A stretch of 64,000 bases of DNA from Allochromatium vinosum DSM 180 (GTDB lineage Bacteria > Pseudomonadota > Gammaproteobacteria > Chromatiales > Chromatiaceae). The position numbers and the translations under genes are program-made. The stretch covers positions 2,523,501-2,587,500 of the forward strand of contig NC_013851.1 of the NCBI RefSeq assembly GCF_000025485.1, written 5' to 3'. Position 1 is the stretch's first letter. The number at the start of each line of letters is the position of its first letter. Under the pieces are notes generated by a model. It ran no database searches. It was not told where the DNA came from and saw only the letters and a program-made list of their open reading frames with translations. Shown piece after piece: positions 21,961 to 31,714 of the stretch.

Positions 21961-22734
21961 ATGAAACGCTTGTATTTGATCGGCATGGGTCCAGGCGGCC
22001 CCGAATATCTCACGATCCAGGCCATCGAGACCCTGAAACGGGTCGACGTCTTCTTCATGCTGGAGAAGGAGGGACGCGGCAAGGACGAGCTGCTGCGGAT
22101 GCGTCACGACATCCTGCAACGCTATCTCGGCGACTCGGACTATCGGGTCGTCACCGCAATCAGCCCGGAGCGGCGCATGCTCCCGGACGGCTACCGGGAG
22201 ACGGTGCGCGCCTGGCACGACACCAAGCGCCAGCTCTTCGCGCGCCTGATCGACGAAGAGCTGCAAGATGGGCAAAGCGGCGCGCTACTGCTGTGGGGCG
22301 ATCCTTCGCTCTACGACCAGACTGTGACCATGATCGCCGAGTTGGTCGACGCCTCCGACGGCGCGCTGGAGTTCGAGATCATCCCCGGCATCACCTCGGT
22401 GCAGGTGCTGACCGCCAAACACAAGATCCCGCTCAACCGTGTCGGCGAAAGCATCACCATCACCACCGGCCGCCATGTCGAACACTGCGACCCGGCCGAG
22501 ATCCACAATGCCGTGGTCATGCTCGACTACAATGCCTCATTCCAGCGCTTCACCGGACAGGACATGGACGTCTACTGGGGCGGCTATCTGGGTTGCCCGG
22601 ATGAGGTGCTGGTGTCCGGGCCGGTCGACGACGTGCTCGATGAACTGCTGAGTACCAAGGCGCGTGTTCGGGAAGAGAAGGGCTGGCTGCTGGACATCTA
22701 TCTGTTGCGCCGGCGCCTGGATGAAGGCGACTGA
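21961..22734 (+). CDS. cobF: Precorrin-6A synthase (deacetylating), CobF
   Basis: A 257-residue SAM-dependent tetrapyrrole methylase. It opens MKRLYLIGMGPGGPEYLTIQ, the first SAM-binding loop of the family, and has GALLLWGDPSLYDQT and FEIIPGITSVQVL further on. The N-terminal DVFFMLEKEGRGKDEL and the TGRHVEHCDP segment fit CobF, which methylates C1 of precorrin-5 and removes acetate. CobF belongs to the late-cobalt-insertion (usually aerobic) pathway. The gene is divergent from bchE. Another corrin methylase (CobI, CobM) is possible but fits less well. Confidence 0.8.
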   Translation: MKRLYLIGMGPGGPEYLTIQAIETLKRVDVFFMLEKEGRGKDELLRMRHDILQRYLGDSDYRVVTAISPERRMLPDGYRETVRAWHDTKRQLFARLIDEELQDGQSGALLLWGDPSLYDQTVTMIAELVDASDGALEFEIIPGITSVQVLTAKHKIPLNRVGESITITTGRHVEHCDPAEIHNAVVMLDYNASFQRFTGQDMDVYWGGYLGCPDEVLVSGPVDDVLDELLSTKARVREEKGWLLDIYLLRRRLDEGD

Positions 22735-22750
22735 CAGCCGGAGCGGCGGA

Positions 22751-23083
22751 TCAATGGACGTCGCGGAAGCGGATTCCAAGCATATAGCGGCAGTCCCCGC
22801 TCAATGGCTTGGACCAGACCACGGACCCTTCGCATGACGTGATGTTGAGGCAACCCATCTTCACGTATTCGAAGGCCAGCAGCAATCGTTCATTAACATT
22901 ATGCTCTATTTGTGTAAAAAGACACATGCCGCCTTCGCTGACATCGTGCGATAAGCCGCCTGGATTTGCAGGCGAACCCCTCTCCCCTGGATCGCCCAGG
23001 TGGTCGATCGACTGAAGCTGAACCAGCGCGGCGAGCGGAATACGCGGGGATCGACGGCGATCGGCATAAAAGTCGGTGTCCAT
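22751..23083 (-). CDS. PilZ domain protein
   Basis: A 110-residue protein consisting of one PilZ domain. The c-di-GMP contact motifs are visible: RRRSPR near residue 10 (RxxxR) and DVSEGGMCLF near residue 50 (the D/NxSxxG motif). The start at 23083 places GAGG about 10 bases upstream and directly opens MDTDFYADRRR; the frame extends upstream without a better start. It lies between cobF (convergent) and tatD. It is a likely c-di-GMP receptor whose partner is unknown; a GGDEF / HD-GYP pair is encoded near 54 kb. Confidence 0.85.
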   Translation of the reverse strand: MDTDFYADRRRSPRIPLAALVQLQSIDHLGDPGERGSPANPGGLSHDVSEGGMCLFTQIEHNVNERLLLAFEYVKMGCLNITSCEGSVVWSKPLSGDCRYMLGIRFRDVH

Positions 23084-23146
23084 GAAGCGCGCCCTCGTTG
23101 GGTTTGGGGGACTCTGGCGACGACCTGCCACATCGATTATAGCGTC

Positions 23147-23926
23147 TCAATCATCCACGACAAATAAACGACTATAATTGTCCACTATCACTTCGGCCAA
23201 GCGCTCGACATCCAGGCCACGCAGATCGGCGATGCACGCGGCGACGTGCTGGAGATAAGTCGGTTCGTTGGGTTTGCCGCGATAGGGCACAGGAGCCAGA
23301 TAGGGTGAGTCGGTCTCGATCAGCAGTCGGTCGAGCGGCACTTGGCGCGCCACCTCGCGCAACGACTCCGCGCTCTTGAAGGTGATGATGCCGGAGAAGG
23401 ATACATAGAAGCCGAGATCCAGCCCGGCACGCGCCATCTCCCAATCCTCGGTGAAACAGTGCAGCACGCCGCCGACCGCCCCGGCGCCTTCTTCGCGCAA
23501 CAGACGGATGGTGTCGGCGCGCGCCTGGCGCGTGTGGATGATCAGCGGCTTGCCGCAAGCGCGCGCCGCGGCGATATGGGTGCGAAAGCGCGCATGCTGA
23601 CCGGACGCCTCACCGTCTTCGAGACGATAGTAGTCGAGTCCCGTCTCACCGATGGCCACCACGCGCGGATCGGCGGCCAGTTCGAGCAGGCGCTCGACGC
23701 TCGGCGCCTCACCGCCCGCCTCGTTCGGATGGACGCCGACGGCGACATCGACCTCGGGATAGGGATCGACCAGACGACGCATCGCCGGATAGGCTTCCAG
23801 ATCGATGCCGACACAGAGCATCCGTGAGACGCCGGATGCAGCGCAGGCACGCATCAGGCATCCGAAGTCATTGTCATGGGTCGTGAGATCCACCCGGTCG
23901 AGGTGGCAGTGTGAGTCGATGAGCAT
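23147..23926 (-). CDS. TatD-family metal-dependent hydrolase
   Basis: A 259-residue TIM-barrel metal hydrolase. It begins MLIDSHCHLD with the HxH metal ligands. The conserved glutamate is in AIGETGLDYY, further histidines are in PLIIHTRQA and VLHCFTED, and the aspartate is in LLIETDSPYLAPVPYRGKPNEP. TatD proteins have been linked to DNA 3'-exonuclease and DNA quality-control roles. The internal start is chosen because it opens directly at the HxH strand with AAGG upstream. The neighbours are a PilZ gene and cysM on the same strand, with gaps of about 60-90 bases. Confidence 0.93.
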   Translation of the reverse strand: MLIDSHCHLDRVDLTTHDNDFGCLMRACAASGVSRMLCVGIDLEAYPAMRRLVDPYPEVDVAVGVHPNEAGGEAPSVERLLELAADPRVVAIGETGLDYYRLEDGEASGQHARFRTHIAAARACGKPLIIHTRQARADTIRLLREEGAGAVGGVLHCFTEDWEMARAGLDLGFYVSFSGIITFKSAESLREVARQVPLDRLLIETDSPYLAPVPYRGKPNEPTYLQHVAACIADLRGLDVERLAEVIVDNYSRLFVVDD

Positions 23927-24018
23927 GAGCCTTGTGTGTCTTCGAGTGTAGTGCAGGTGTCGAACGGTATGGGCGGCCAACGGGCGCCATCAGTGGTCCG
24001 GAGACAGACCGATGCCGT

Positions 24019-24909
24019 TCAAGCGGGAAAGACGCCGGTCGAGAGATAACGATCCCCGCGATCGCAGACGATGGCCACGATCACGGCCCCGCTGACCTCC
24101 TGCGAGAGCCTGAGCGCTGCCGCGACCGCTCCGCCCGAGGAGACGCCGGCGAAGAGGCCCTCGCGCGCAGCCAGATCGCGCGCGGTCTGTTCGGCCACGG
24201 CCTGCGAGACATCGATGATCCGGTCGACGCCTGCCGGGTCGTAGATCTTCGGCAGATAGGCTTCCGGCCAGCGCCGGATGCCGGCGATGCTGGAACCTTC
24301 GTCCGGCTGTACGCCGACGACCTGGACCTCGGGATTCTGTTCCTTGAGATAGCGGCCCGTCCCCATGATGGTACCCGTAGTCCCCATGGCGCTGACGAAA
24401 TGGGTGACTCGCCCCTGGGTGTCGTGCCAGATCTCGGGGCCGGTACCCTCGTAATGTGCCGCCGGGTTGTCTGGGTTGGAGAACTGGTCGAGCCGAATCC
24501 CCTCCCCGCGCGCTTCCATGTCGAGGGCCAGATCGATGGCGGCCTCCATACCGCCGTCTTTGGGCGTGAGGACGATCTCGGCGCCGAAGGCGCGCATGAC
24601 GCCCCTGCGTTCTTCGCTCATGTGCTCGGGCATGATGAGCCGCATCCGATAGCCCTTGATGGCGGCGGCCATCGCCAGAGCGATGCCGGTGTTGCCGCTG
24701 GTGGCCTCGATCAGGGTGTCGCCGGGGCGGATGGTGCCGCGCTCCTCGGCGCGCCGGATCATGTTGAGCGCCGGGCGGTCCTTGACCGAGCCGGCCGGAT
24801 TGTTGCCTTCGAGCTTGACCAGGACGAGGTTGTCGGTGGCGCCGGGCAGGCGCTGGAGTCGAACCAGGGGGGTACGGCCGACATGGTCTTCGATGGTTGG
24901 ATACGACAT
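24019..24909 (-). CDS. cysM: Cysteine synthase B (O-acetylserine sulfhydrylase)
   Basis: A 296-residue PLP enzyme forming cysteine from O-acetylserine and sulfide, or S-sulfocysteine from thiosulfate. The PLP lysine is in NPAGSVKDRPA near residue 41. The substrate loop is EATSGNTGIA and the phosphate loop is MGTTGTIMGTGR. The N-terminus (PTIEDHVGRTPLVRLQRL) and the length fit CysM rather than CysK (about 320). Thiosulfate use would suit a sulfur-oxidising phototroph, but this is inference. The start at 24909 matches the family; an in-frame upstream extension of 35 codons looks non-coding. Confidence 0.92.
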   Translation of the reverse strand: MSYPTIEDHVGRTPLVRLQRLPGATDNLVLVKLEGNNPAGSVKDRPALNMIRRAEERGTIRPGDTLIEATSGNTGIALAMAAAIKGYRMRLIMPEHMSEERRGVMRAFGAEIVLTPKDGGMEAAIDLALDMEARGEGIRLDQFSNPDNPAAHYEGTGPEIWHDTQGRVTHFVSAMGTTGTIMGTGRYLKEQNPEVQVVGVQPDEGSSIAGIRRWPEAYLPKIYDPAGVDRIIDVSQAVAEQTARDLAAREGLFAGVSSGGAVAAALRLSQEVSGAVIVAIVCDRGDRYLSTGVFPA

Positions 24910-25025
24910 GGGCGTCTCGCTGCAAAACGGATCGGTTGGATAGATGTCCGATGATGGCACAGTCTCAAAGCGCCCCCAACCTCGCAACCATGGCCAATCC
25001 ATCCCGCGCTCCATCTGGATGGCGC

Positions 25026-25358
25026 CTAGCCATCATGCGACGCTCCCGCCTCCCCGATCAGCCCATTGCGGGTCAGGACGCGCTCGACTTTGCGACCTGT
25101 CTGCATCAGCCGTGAGAGATCACTCAGTCCGGGACGCTCACCGGCATCGAGCCGCTGCTCCCAGTCGTCGAGTTCGCTCTCCAGGAAATCGAGCAGCTTG
25201 CGCGAGCAGCCCTGACAGACGCCCGTGCAAACCTGCGTCTCGGCCGCCTCGAACGGCAGGGTGGCACGCGCCTGTCGGATCAGCGCACGCATCGCGGTCG
25301 CGACATCCGGTTTTCGCGACGAAGATCCAGGCTCGATTCTATTGAACTGTGTCATCAT
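25026..25358 (-). CDS. Small cysteine-containing protein of unknown function
   Basis: About 110 residues from a double ATG start (25358 or 25355) preceded by GAAAGTGAA. I do not recognise a family. It has a cysteine cluster CTGVCQGC near residue 50, followed by a helical acidic segment (LLDFLESELDDWEQRL). It lies downstream of, and divergent from, an NIT-domain chemoreceptor and upstream of cysM on the same strand. A metal-binding or redox role is possible but unsupported. GC-rich third positions favour real coding. Confidence 0.55.
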   Translation of the reverse strand: MMTQFNRIEPGSSSRKPDVATAMRALIRQARATLPFEAAETQVCTGVCQGCSRKLLDFLESELDDWEQRLDAGERPGLSDLSRLMQTGRKVERVLTRNGLIGEAGASHDG

Positions 25359-25403
25359 TTCACTTTCATCGCACAGTGAAAAGGTATAGCGGTTCCCAAG
25401 AAC

Positions 25404-28010
25404 ATGCTCCATCGTCTCAAGATCAGAACCAAATTATTGCTGCTCGCCGGCGTTCCCGCTCTGGTGCTCGTCATCCTGACGCTGATCGGCGTCACGCGCC
25501 TGACGACCGAGATCCAGAAGGTCCACCATGCCCGAAACGTCGCCGCGCTGGTGGTGGCCTTGGGCGAGGTGGCCCATGAGCTACAGAAGGAACGGGGGAT
25601 GTCGGCCGGCTTCCTCGCCAGCCGGGGCGTCAAGTTTGCCGACCGGCTGCCGGACCAGCGGACCGCCTCGGATACGGAGATCGCCGGTCTGCGCGCCGCA
25701 CTCGCCGCCGTCGATCTGACACGGGCCACCCCCGAATACAGCCGTTTGCTGCAAGCGTCCATCACGGGGCTGGACCGGATCGCCGTGCTGCGCACGCGCA
25801 TCGACTCACTCGCCGCGCGCCCGCCAGAGTCGTTCAAGACCTACAGCGACACCATCGCCGATCTCCTGGAAGTCGCCACCCGCTCCGGCAACGAACTGCC
25901 CGACGCCCGGATCGCACGCCTGGCCAATGCCAAGAGCGCCCTGCTCTACCTCAAGGAGCGTAACGGTCAGGAGCGGGCAATCCTCTCGGGTGCTTTCAGC
26001 GCCGGGCAGATCACCGCACCCAACTACGAGATTCTGCTGACGCTCCTGAGCGATCAGGCCAGCTTCCAGCGCCTGACCCTGGCCTTCGCCACGCCCGAGC
26101 AGCGCGCGGCGTTCGAGTCCGGTCTCGATCACCCGAGTGTACGGGATGTCGAACAGGTCGAGATCATGGTCCGCAACCTCGGGGTTGGAACCGAGCTGAT
26201 CTACCCGCCCGAGCTCTGGTTCGACCAGATCACCGCCAAGATCGACCGGCTGCGCGAGGTCGAGGAAGGCTTCTCGCGTGACATCGCCCAGGCCGTGAAC
26301 GAGCAGGCACGCCGGACGCATACAACACTCACAGCCTTCCTGCTCCTGACCGGACTGACGCTGCTGGCCACGCTCTGGCTCGGCGTGCTCATCGTGCGCG
26401 GCATCCTGCGCCAGATGGGCGGCGAACCGGCCTTCGCGGTCGAAGTCGCCCGCGCCATCGCCGACGGCGTGCTCGACAAGGACATCCCGCTGCGGTCCGG
26501 CGACAGGACCAGCCTGCTCGCGGCCATGCAACACATGCAACGGGAGCTGCACGAACGCATCGAGAGCGAGCGGCGGCTCGCTGCCGAGAGCCGGCGCATC
26601 CAGAGTGCACTGGACAAGGCGTCGACCAACGTCATGGTCATCGACGACGCCGAGCGCATCATCTACATGAATGCGGCCATGACCCGGCTGCTGCGCGAGT
26701 CCGAGTCCGACATTCGCCGCGATCTGCCGGACTTCGACGCCGCCGCTCTGCTCGGGCGCCCCTTTGCGACGCTCCAGCCCCAGTCGGCGACACCGGCCCC
26801 GCTATCCGACCTGAGCGCCGAGCGTATCGAGGAGATCCAGCTCGGCGGCCGGCTGTTGCGGCGCGTGGCCAATCCCGTGCTCAACGAACAGGGCGAGCGG
26901 CTCGGCTCAGTGGTCGAGTGGACCGACCGCACCACCGAAGTCGGTATCGAGCGCGAACTCTCGGCCGTCGTCGAGGCCGCCGTGCACGGCGACTTCAGCG
27001 GCCGCCTCGACCCCAAGGGCAAGCGCGGCTTCTTCCTCCATCTGAGCGAGGGACTCAATCAACTGCTCGGCATCGTCTCGTCCGGACTCGGGGATCTGGC
27101 GCGCGTCATGAACGCCATCGCCAAGGGCGATCTGAGCCAGGGCATCACGGCCGAGTACGAGGGCACCTTCGGTCAGTTGAAGTCCGACACCAATGCCACC
27201 CTGGCCCAACTGCGCGATGTCGTCGGCCGCATCCTGGAGTCCAGCGCCGCAATCAACAGCGCCGCGCAGGAGATCTCGTCCGGCAACCTGGATCTCTCCT
27301 CACGCACCGAGTCGCAGGCCGGCTCGCTGGAGCAGACCGCCAGCTCGATGGAGCGCTTCAACACCAGTGTCCAGCGCAATGCCCAGAACGCCCAGCAGGC
27401 CAACGAACTCTCGTCGATGGCCAATCAACGCATCCAGCGCGGCGGTGAAACGGTGCGCTCGGTGGTCGGAACCATGAACGGCATCCAGGAGTCGAGCCGG
27501 CGCATCGCCGACATCATCGGCGTGATCGACTCCATCGCCTTTCAGACCAACATCCTGGCACTCAACGCCGCCGTGGAGGCCGCGCGTGCCGGCGAGCAGG
27601 GCAAGGGCTTCGCCGTGGTCGCGCTGGAAGTGCGCCAACTGGCCCAGCGCAGCGCGCAGGCCGCCAAGGAGATCAAGACCCTGATACTGGACTCGATGAG
27701 CAAGGTCGATGGCGGTGCAAGACTGGCGCGACAGGCCGGCACCGAGATGGAGGAAGTGGTCGAGAGCTTCCATCAGGTCGCCGCCCTGATCTCCGAGATC
27801 GCCAATGCCAGTCTCGAACAGTCGACCGGAATCGATCAGGCGACGCAGTCGATCACGCAGATCGACGCCATGACCCAGCAGAACGCCGCCTTGGTCGAAC
27901 AGGCCGCCGCCGCCACCGAGAGCCTTGAGGATCAGGCGCGCGAACTGGCGCACGCCGTCTCCATCTTCAAGCTCGACGAACACACATCACTCATAGAGGT
28001 CTCACGATGA
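25404..28010 (+). CDS. Methyl-accepting chemotaxis protein with NIT (nitrate/nitrite-type) sensor domain
   Basis: An 868-residue chemoreceptor. After a membrane helix ([20 protein letters not shown]) the periplasmic part contains [20 protein letters not shown] and [14 protein letters not shown], characteristic of NIT domains first described in nitrate/nitrite sensors. A second helix ([20 protein letters not shown]), HAMP, a PAS-like module ([22 protein letters not shown] to [11 protein letters not shown]), a HAMP-like repeat and the MA domain ([20 protein letters not shown] tip) follow. From the PAS-like part onward it closely resembles the receptor at 15566. Its stop overlaps the start of a fliL-like gene (ATGA). 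Confidence 0.92.
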   Translation: MLHRLKIRTKLLLLAGVPALVLVILTLIGVTRLTTEIQKVHHARNVAALVVALGEVAHELQKERGMSAGFLASRGVKFADRLPDQRTASDTEIAGLRAALAAVDLTRATPEYSRLLQASITGLDRIAVLRTRIDSLAARPPESFKTYSDTIADLLEVATRSGNELPDARIARLANAKSALLYLKERNGQERAILSGAFSAGQITAPNYEILLTLLSDQASFQRLTLAFATPEQRAAFESGLDHPSVRDVEQVEIMVRNLGVGTELIYPPELWFDQITAKIDRLREVEEGFSRDIAQAVNEQARRTHTTLTAFLLLTGLTLLATLWLGVLIVRGILRQMGGEPAFAVEVARAIADGVLDKDIPLRSGDRTSLLAAMQHMQRELHERIESERRLAAESRRIQSALDKASTNVMVIDDAERIIYMNAAMTRLLRESESDIRRDLPDFDAAALLGRPFATLQPQSATPAPLSDLSAERIEEIQLGGRLLRRVANPVLNEQGERLGSVVEWTDRTTEVGIERELSAVVEAAVHGDFSGRLDPKGKRGFFLHLSEGLNQLLGIVSSGLGDLARVMNAIAKGDLSQGITAEYEGTFGQLKSDTNATLAQLRDVVGRILESSAAINSAAQEISSGNLDLSSRTESQAGSLEQTASSMERFNTSVQRNAQNAQQANELSSMANQRIQRGGETVRSVVGTMNGIQESSRRIADIIGVIDSIAFQTNILALNAAVEAARAGEQGKGFAVVALEVRQLAQRSAQAAKEIKTLILDSMSKVDGGARLARQAGTEMEEVVESFHQVAALISEIANASLEQSTGIDQATQSITQIDAMTQQNAALVEQAAAATESLEDQARELAHAVSIFKLDEHTSLIEVSR

Positions 28011-28429
28011 CAAGCGTGCAGCGCAAGACAGCCTATCTACTCGCCCTGCTCCTCGGGCTCGCCCCCCTGACCAGCCTGACGGCGCAGGCGAGCGAGGAGG
28101 AGGCGGCGGCGTCACCCTACCCGGGATACATGGCGCTGGAACCACCGCTGATCGTCAATCTCGCCAAGCCGCGCAGTTACCTGAAGCTGAGCCTACAGTT
28201 CTTCATCGAGACACAGACGGACGCCGACCTGATCACCCTGCACATGCCGCGTCTGCGCGATCGCATGATCAGCCTGCTCGGCGGTCGGGACGGCGAGCAG
28301 ATCATGACCACGGAGGCGCGTGAGCAATTGCGGATCGAATTGCTCGACAGCCTGCGCAAGACCATGATGGAGCAGACCGGACGGCCGGCGATCAGCGCGG
28401 TCTACTTCACGGATTTCATCGCCCAGTGA
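28007..28429 (+). CDS. FliL-like flagellar basal-body-associated protein (orphan)
   Basis: A 140-residue exported protein. An N-terminal hydrophobic segment ([20 protein letters not shown]) looks like a signal peptide or anchor. A FliL-like domain follows: [25 protein letters not shown], then [20 protein letters not shown], ending VYFTDFIAQ. FliL stabilises flagellar stators. The gene lies outside any flagellar cluster and overlaps the chemoreceptor stop by four bases, so the two are translationally coupled. The function of such orphan FliL-like proteins is uncertain. Confidence 0.8.
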   Translation: MTSVQRKTAYLLALLLGLAPLTSLTAQASEEEAAASPYPGYMALEPPLIVNLAKPRSYLKLSLQFFIETQTDADLITLHMPRLRDRMISLLGGRDGEQIMTTEAREQLRIELLDSLRKTMMEQTGRPAISAVYFTDFIAQ

Positions 28430-28463
28430 GCGCCCGCTGGGTGCTCGATCCGAAGCGACACGC

Positions 28464-28769
28464 TCAATCGAGTTGGAAGAGTTTGTCGAAATTGGCGATC
28501 TTGAGCACCCGGCGCACCTCTTCGCTGCTGCCTGCGATGCGCACGCTGCCGGGATGGCTGCCCACGTGCTCACGCAGCAGGAGCAGCATCCCCAGGGCCG
28601 AACTATCGAGATAGGACGCCCGGGTGAGATCCACGACGAACTTCATGGATCCAGGGGCGATATTCTGATACGCATTCCGGAAGTCTTTGTGCTGCGCAAA
28701 ATCGAAACGCCCGTCGATGGAGATGGTCACCACGCCCTTCTCTCGATCGATACGTGATGTGACGCTCAT
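28464..28769 (-). CDS. STAS-domain protein (anti-sigma-factor antagonist-like)
   Basis: A 101-residue single STAS domain. The conserved phospho-serine loop is SYLDSSALGMLLLLREHV near residue 55. It begins VTISIDGRFDFAQHKDF, as in SpoIIAA-like proteins. It is the last gene of the leftward che operon, 30 bases after cheB. STAS proteins in chemosensory operons often work with a partner-switching kinase or phosphatase; none is visible here, so its partner is unknown. Confidence 0.88.
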   Translation of the reverse strand: MSVTSRIDREKGVVTISIDGRFDFAQHKDFRNAYQNIAPGSMKFVVDLTRASYLDSSALGMLLLLREHVGSHPGSVRIAGSSEEVRRVLKIANFDKLFQLD

Positions 28770-28799
28770 TCATACACTCCTGATCAATAACACTTCTGT

Positions 28800-29849
28800 T
28801 CAATGTTTGCGCTTGGCCGTCAGCCCCTTGAGCAGGGCAGCGGCAATGTCCCGCAGGGGCAGCACCTCGACGGCACCGCCCCGCTTGACCGCCTCGCCGG
28901 GCATCCCCCAGACCACACTGGTCGCCTCGTCCTGGGCAATGGTGTGCACGCCGAGATCGTACAGTTCCTTGAGTCCCTGAGCCCCATCGGCGCCCATGCC
29001 GGTCAGGAGCGCGGCGGCGGCATTGGTGCCGGCGGTCTTGGCCACCGAGCGGAAGAGCACATCGACACTGGGCCGATGGCGATTGACGGGTTCGCTGCGG
29101 TCGAGCCGACAGACATAGCGCGCGCCGTCGCGGGCGAGCTGAAGATGGTAGTCGCCCGGCGCGATATAGGCATGTCCCAGCATGATGCGATCGCCATCGG
29201 CGGCCTCTTTCACCACCAGTCCGGTCTGACGGTTCATGCGCTCGGCGAAGGCGGTGCTGAAACCGGCCGGAATGTGCTGGGCGATGACCACGCCCGGCGT
29301 GTCGGGCGGCAGGCGCATCAGCACCTCCTTGATCGCCTCGGTGCCGCCGGTCGAGGCGCCGATGGCCAGAACACGATCGGTCGTGCGAAACGACGGGATG
29401 GCGCGTGGCTGTGATTCGGTCGTCATCGCCGGCGCCACCTGCAAGGGCCTGACCCGGATGGTCGCGGCTATCCGGATCTTTTCGATCAGCTCGTCGGCAT
29501 ATTCGCGCATCCCGGCGGCGATCGGGCCATCGGGCTTGCGCACGAAATCCACTGCACCCAGTTCGAGCGCGTGCAGCGTCACCTCGGCCCCGCGCTCGGT
29601 GAGCGAGGAAACCATCACCACCGGCATCGGGCGCAGCCGCATGAGATTGCGCAGAAAGGTCAGCCCGTCCATGCGCGGCATCTCGACATCGAGCGTGAGC
29701 ACGTCGGGATCGAGCGCCTTGATGCGCTCGCGCGCCACATAGGGATCCTGGGCGCTCCCCACGACCTCGATGTCGGGGGCGGACTCCAGGATCTCGGTCA
29801 GCAGCTGACGCATCAGGGCCGAGTCGTCGACGACGAGAACACGTATCAT
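28800..29849 (-). CDS. cheB: Chemotaxis response regulator protein-glutamate methylesterase CheB
   Basis: A 349-residue protein with an N-terminal receiver domain ([15 protein letters not shown]; phosphorylated Asp in [14 protein letters not shown]) and a C-terminal methylesterase. The catalytic serine is in [12 protein letters not shown], the histidine in [11 protein letters not shown] and the aspartate in [12 protein letters not shown]. It removes methyl groups from chemoreceptors and deamidates glutamines, providing adaptation opposite CheR. It lies 9 bases downstream of a chemoreceptor gene in the che operon. Confidence 0.97.
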   Translation of the reverse strand: MIRVLVVDDSALMRQLLTEILESAPDIEVVGSAQDPYVARERIKALDPDVLTLDVEMPRMDGLTFLRNLMRLRPMPVVMVSSLTERGAEVTLHALELGAVDFVRKPDGPIAAGMREYADELIEKIRIAATIRVRPLQVAPAMTTESQPRAIPSFRTTDRVLAIGASTGGTEAIKEVLMRLPPDTPGVVIAQHIPAGFSTAFAERMNRQTGLVVKEAADGDRIMLGHAYIAPGDYHLQLARDGARYVCRLDRSEPVNRHRPSVDVLFRSVAKTAGTNAAAALLTGMGADGAQGLKELYDLGVHTIAQDEATSVVWGMPGEAVKRGGAVEVLPLRDIAAALLKGLTAKRKH

Positions 29850-29858
29850 CTTCGATCC

Positions 29859-31094
29859 TCAAAAGAGCTCGATGTCGCCTTCGTCCATTGAGCTCTGGCT
29901 TACGGCACGATGGGCGGTGGCCACCAGATCGGCGTGCAGTGTCTCCAGTCGAATCCTGGCCTGATCGATATCGTCGATCGAACGGACCTGTCCGAGCGGA
30001 ATGCGCCGCAACTCGGCGACGAAGCGATCCATGAGTTCGATGCGCACCTCGGCGCGCTCCAGCACCTGACGGGCGATGTCCTCGAATTGTAACAAGCGCA
30101 CCGCCGCGCCGACATTGCTCTGGAGCCGGTCGACGATCCGGTTCAGTTCGTCGAGGCCCACCGCCATCTGGGCGTTGAGTGACTGGACCTGTTCGATCAT
30201 GTCGTCCATCGAGCCCTTGGCACTGATGGAGGCGTTCATGTCCTGCGAGGCCATGCGGCCGACGATCTCGCGGGTCTCGGCGAAGACCGACTGCGCCTGC
30301 ACGACCTGCTGGCGGATATGATCGTTGAACTCGGAGGCGTCCTGGGAGAGCTTGCGGACTTCCTGCGCCACCACCGCAAATCCACGTCCGGCCTCGCCCG
30401 CGCGCGCCGCCTCGATGGCGGCATTGAGCGCAAGCAGGTTGGTCTGACGGGCGATGCGCTTGGCGCCATCGAGCTGCTCGAAGATGTGGGCCATCTGCGC
30501 CGAGAGGTCATCGATCTGATTGGCCACATGGACGCTGTGCTTGCCCATATCGATCAGGCGCTCGACGTTCTGGGCGAGCAGTTCGCTGTTGGCTTCGAGG
30601 AAGTCGTTGACATCGATCAGCTCGCCCTGGGTCTGCCCCGTCTGATCGGTTCTGGAGATCAGGTTCATCACCAGACGCTGCTGCGCCCTGGACTCGTCCG
30701 AGAGGCCGTTGAAACTGGCGTGGAGGTCGCCGGCGGCGTGGCCGATCAGATCCCTGGCCTGCCGGACCGAGTCGCGCAGCTCGTCCATCAGCGGCGCGAA
30801 GAGCTGGTCGGTCTCGACCACCAGATCCCAGAACGCACGCTCGTCCGGACTCTCCTGACGGCCGCCTTCGTATCGTGCGGACGTCCGGGCCGCGTGGCCC
30901 GTCGCGTCACCGCTCGCCCCCAGCACGAGCCACAGCGGCCAGATCGCCGCCAGCAGCAATACCGCGACCCAGGCCGGAACCAGCCCCGGCCACAGCAGCA
31001 CCTGAAGCAACGCCACCAGACCGAAGAGCAACGGCGGCCAATGTGACCTGAAGGTCTCCAGTATCGTCCCGACTCGAATCCGTGCCGCATTCAT
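29859..31094 (-). CDS. Membrane-anchored chemoreceptor without a periplasmic domain
   Basis: A 411-residue MA-domain protein. Two closely spaced hydrophobic helices (about residues 20-60) form a membrane hairpin with no sizeable periplasmic domain. The signalling domain tip is [20 protein letters not shown]. No HAMP or cytoplasmic PAS is evident, so it may sense membrane or internal state, or act as an auxiliary signalling unit. It ends MDEGDIELF, similar to the C-terminus of the adjacent CheD. It overlaps cheD by four bases (ATGA) and is followed by cheB. Confidence 0.9.
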   Translation of the reverse strand: MNAARIRVGTILETFRSHWPPLLFGLVALLQVLLWPGLVPAWVAVLLLAAIWPLWLVLGASGDATGHAARTSARYEGGRQESPDERAFWDLVVETDQLFAPLMDELRDSVRQARDLIGHAAGDLHASFNGLSDESRAQQRLVMNLISRTDQTGQTQGELIDVNDFLEANSELLAQNVERLIDMGKHSVHVANQIDDLSAQMAHIFEQLDGAKRIARQTNLLALNAAIEAARAGEAGRGFAVVAQEVRKLSQDASEFNDHIRQQVVQAQSVFAETREIVGRMASQDMNASISAKGSMDDMIEQVQSLNAQMAVGLDELNRIVDRLQSNVGAAVRLLQFEDIARQVLERAEVRIELMDRFVAELRRIPLGQVRSIDDIDQARIRLETLHADLVATAHRAVSQSSMDEGDIELF

Positions 31095-31702
31095 GAAAAC
31101 AGCTCCACCTCGCCCTCGACCTTCGCCCGACGCAATGTCTCACTGTAACTGAGCTCGCGCTCGATGATGGTGTCGTTGTGCATGCTACGCAGTTTCTTGA
31201 CCAGGACACGACCGCTGGTCGGAAAGAAATAGACCTTGCGCGGATAGTTGCCCAGCAGATCCTGGGCGACCACGGGGATACCCTCGGTGGTCAGATAATC
31301 GATCACGAACTGAGCGTTGCGTTCGCCGACGACATGGTTCTTGAAACCCGGCAGCACATTGCCGCCGCCGAAGACCTTGGCTTCCAGGTTCGAGCGCCGC
31401 GCACCGAGCTTGATCAATTGGTTGATCAGGATTTCCATCGCATAGTCGCCATAGCGCATCGAACGACTGAAGCGCTCGTTCTCATCGCGCTTGTCGTCCG
31501 GCAGCATGAAATGATTGATGCCGCCGATGCCCCGGATCCGGTCGCGGATACAGGCTCCGACACAGGAACCCAGCACCGTGACCATCAGGATCTCGCGTGT
31601 CGAGACATAGTACTCGCCCGGCAGGATCTTGACCGCATCCATCTCGAAATGGCGGTCGTAGTAGAGATTGGGTGCCAGGACTTCCTCGAATCCATGCTGC
31701 AT
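31091..31702 (-). CDS. cheD: Chemoreceptor glutamine deamidase CheD
   Basis: A 203-residue enzyme that deamidates specific glutamines in chemoreceptors. The catalytic cysteine lies in [11 protein letters not shown] near residue 47 and the histidine in GGINHFMLP. The threonine-containing segment is [20 protein letters not shown]. The C-terminus reads VEGEVELFS. It lies between cheR and a chemoreceptor gene, with which its 3' end overlaps. The length is at the long end for the family. Confidence 0.95.
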   Translation of the reverse strand: MQHGFEEVLAPNLYYDRHFEMDAVKILPGEYYVSTREILMVTVLGSCVGACIRDRIRGIGGINHFMLPDDKRDENERFSRSMRYGDYAMEILINQLIKLGARRSNLEAKVFGGGNVLPGFKNHVVGERNAQFVIDYLTTEGIPVVAQDLLGNYPRKVYFFPTSGRVLVKKLRSMHNDTIIERELSYSETLRRAKVEGEVELFS

Positions 31703-31714
31703 AGCGGTCCCATT

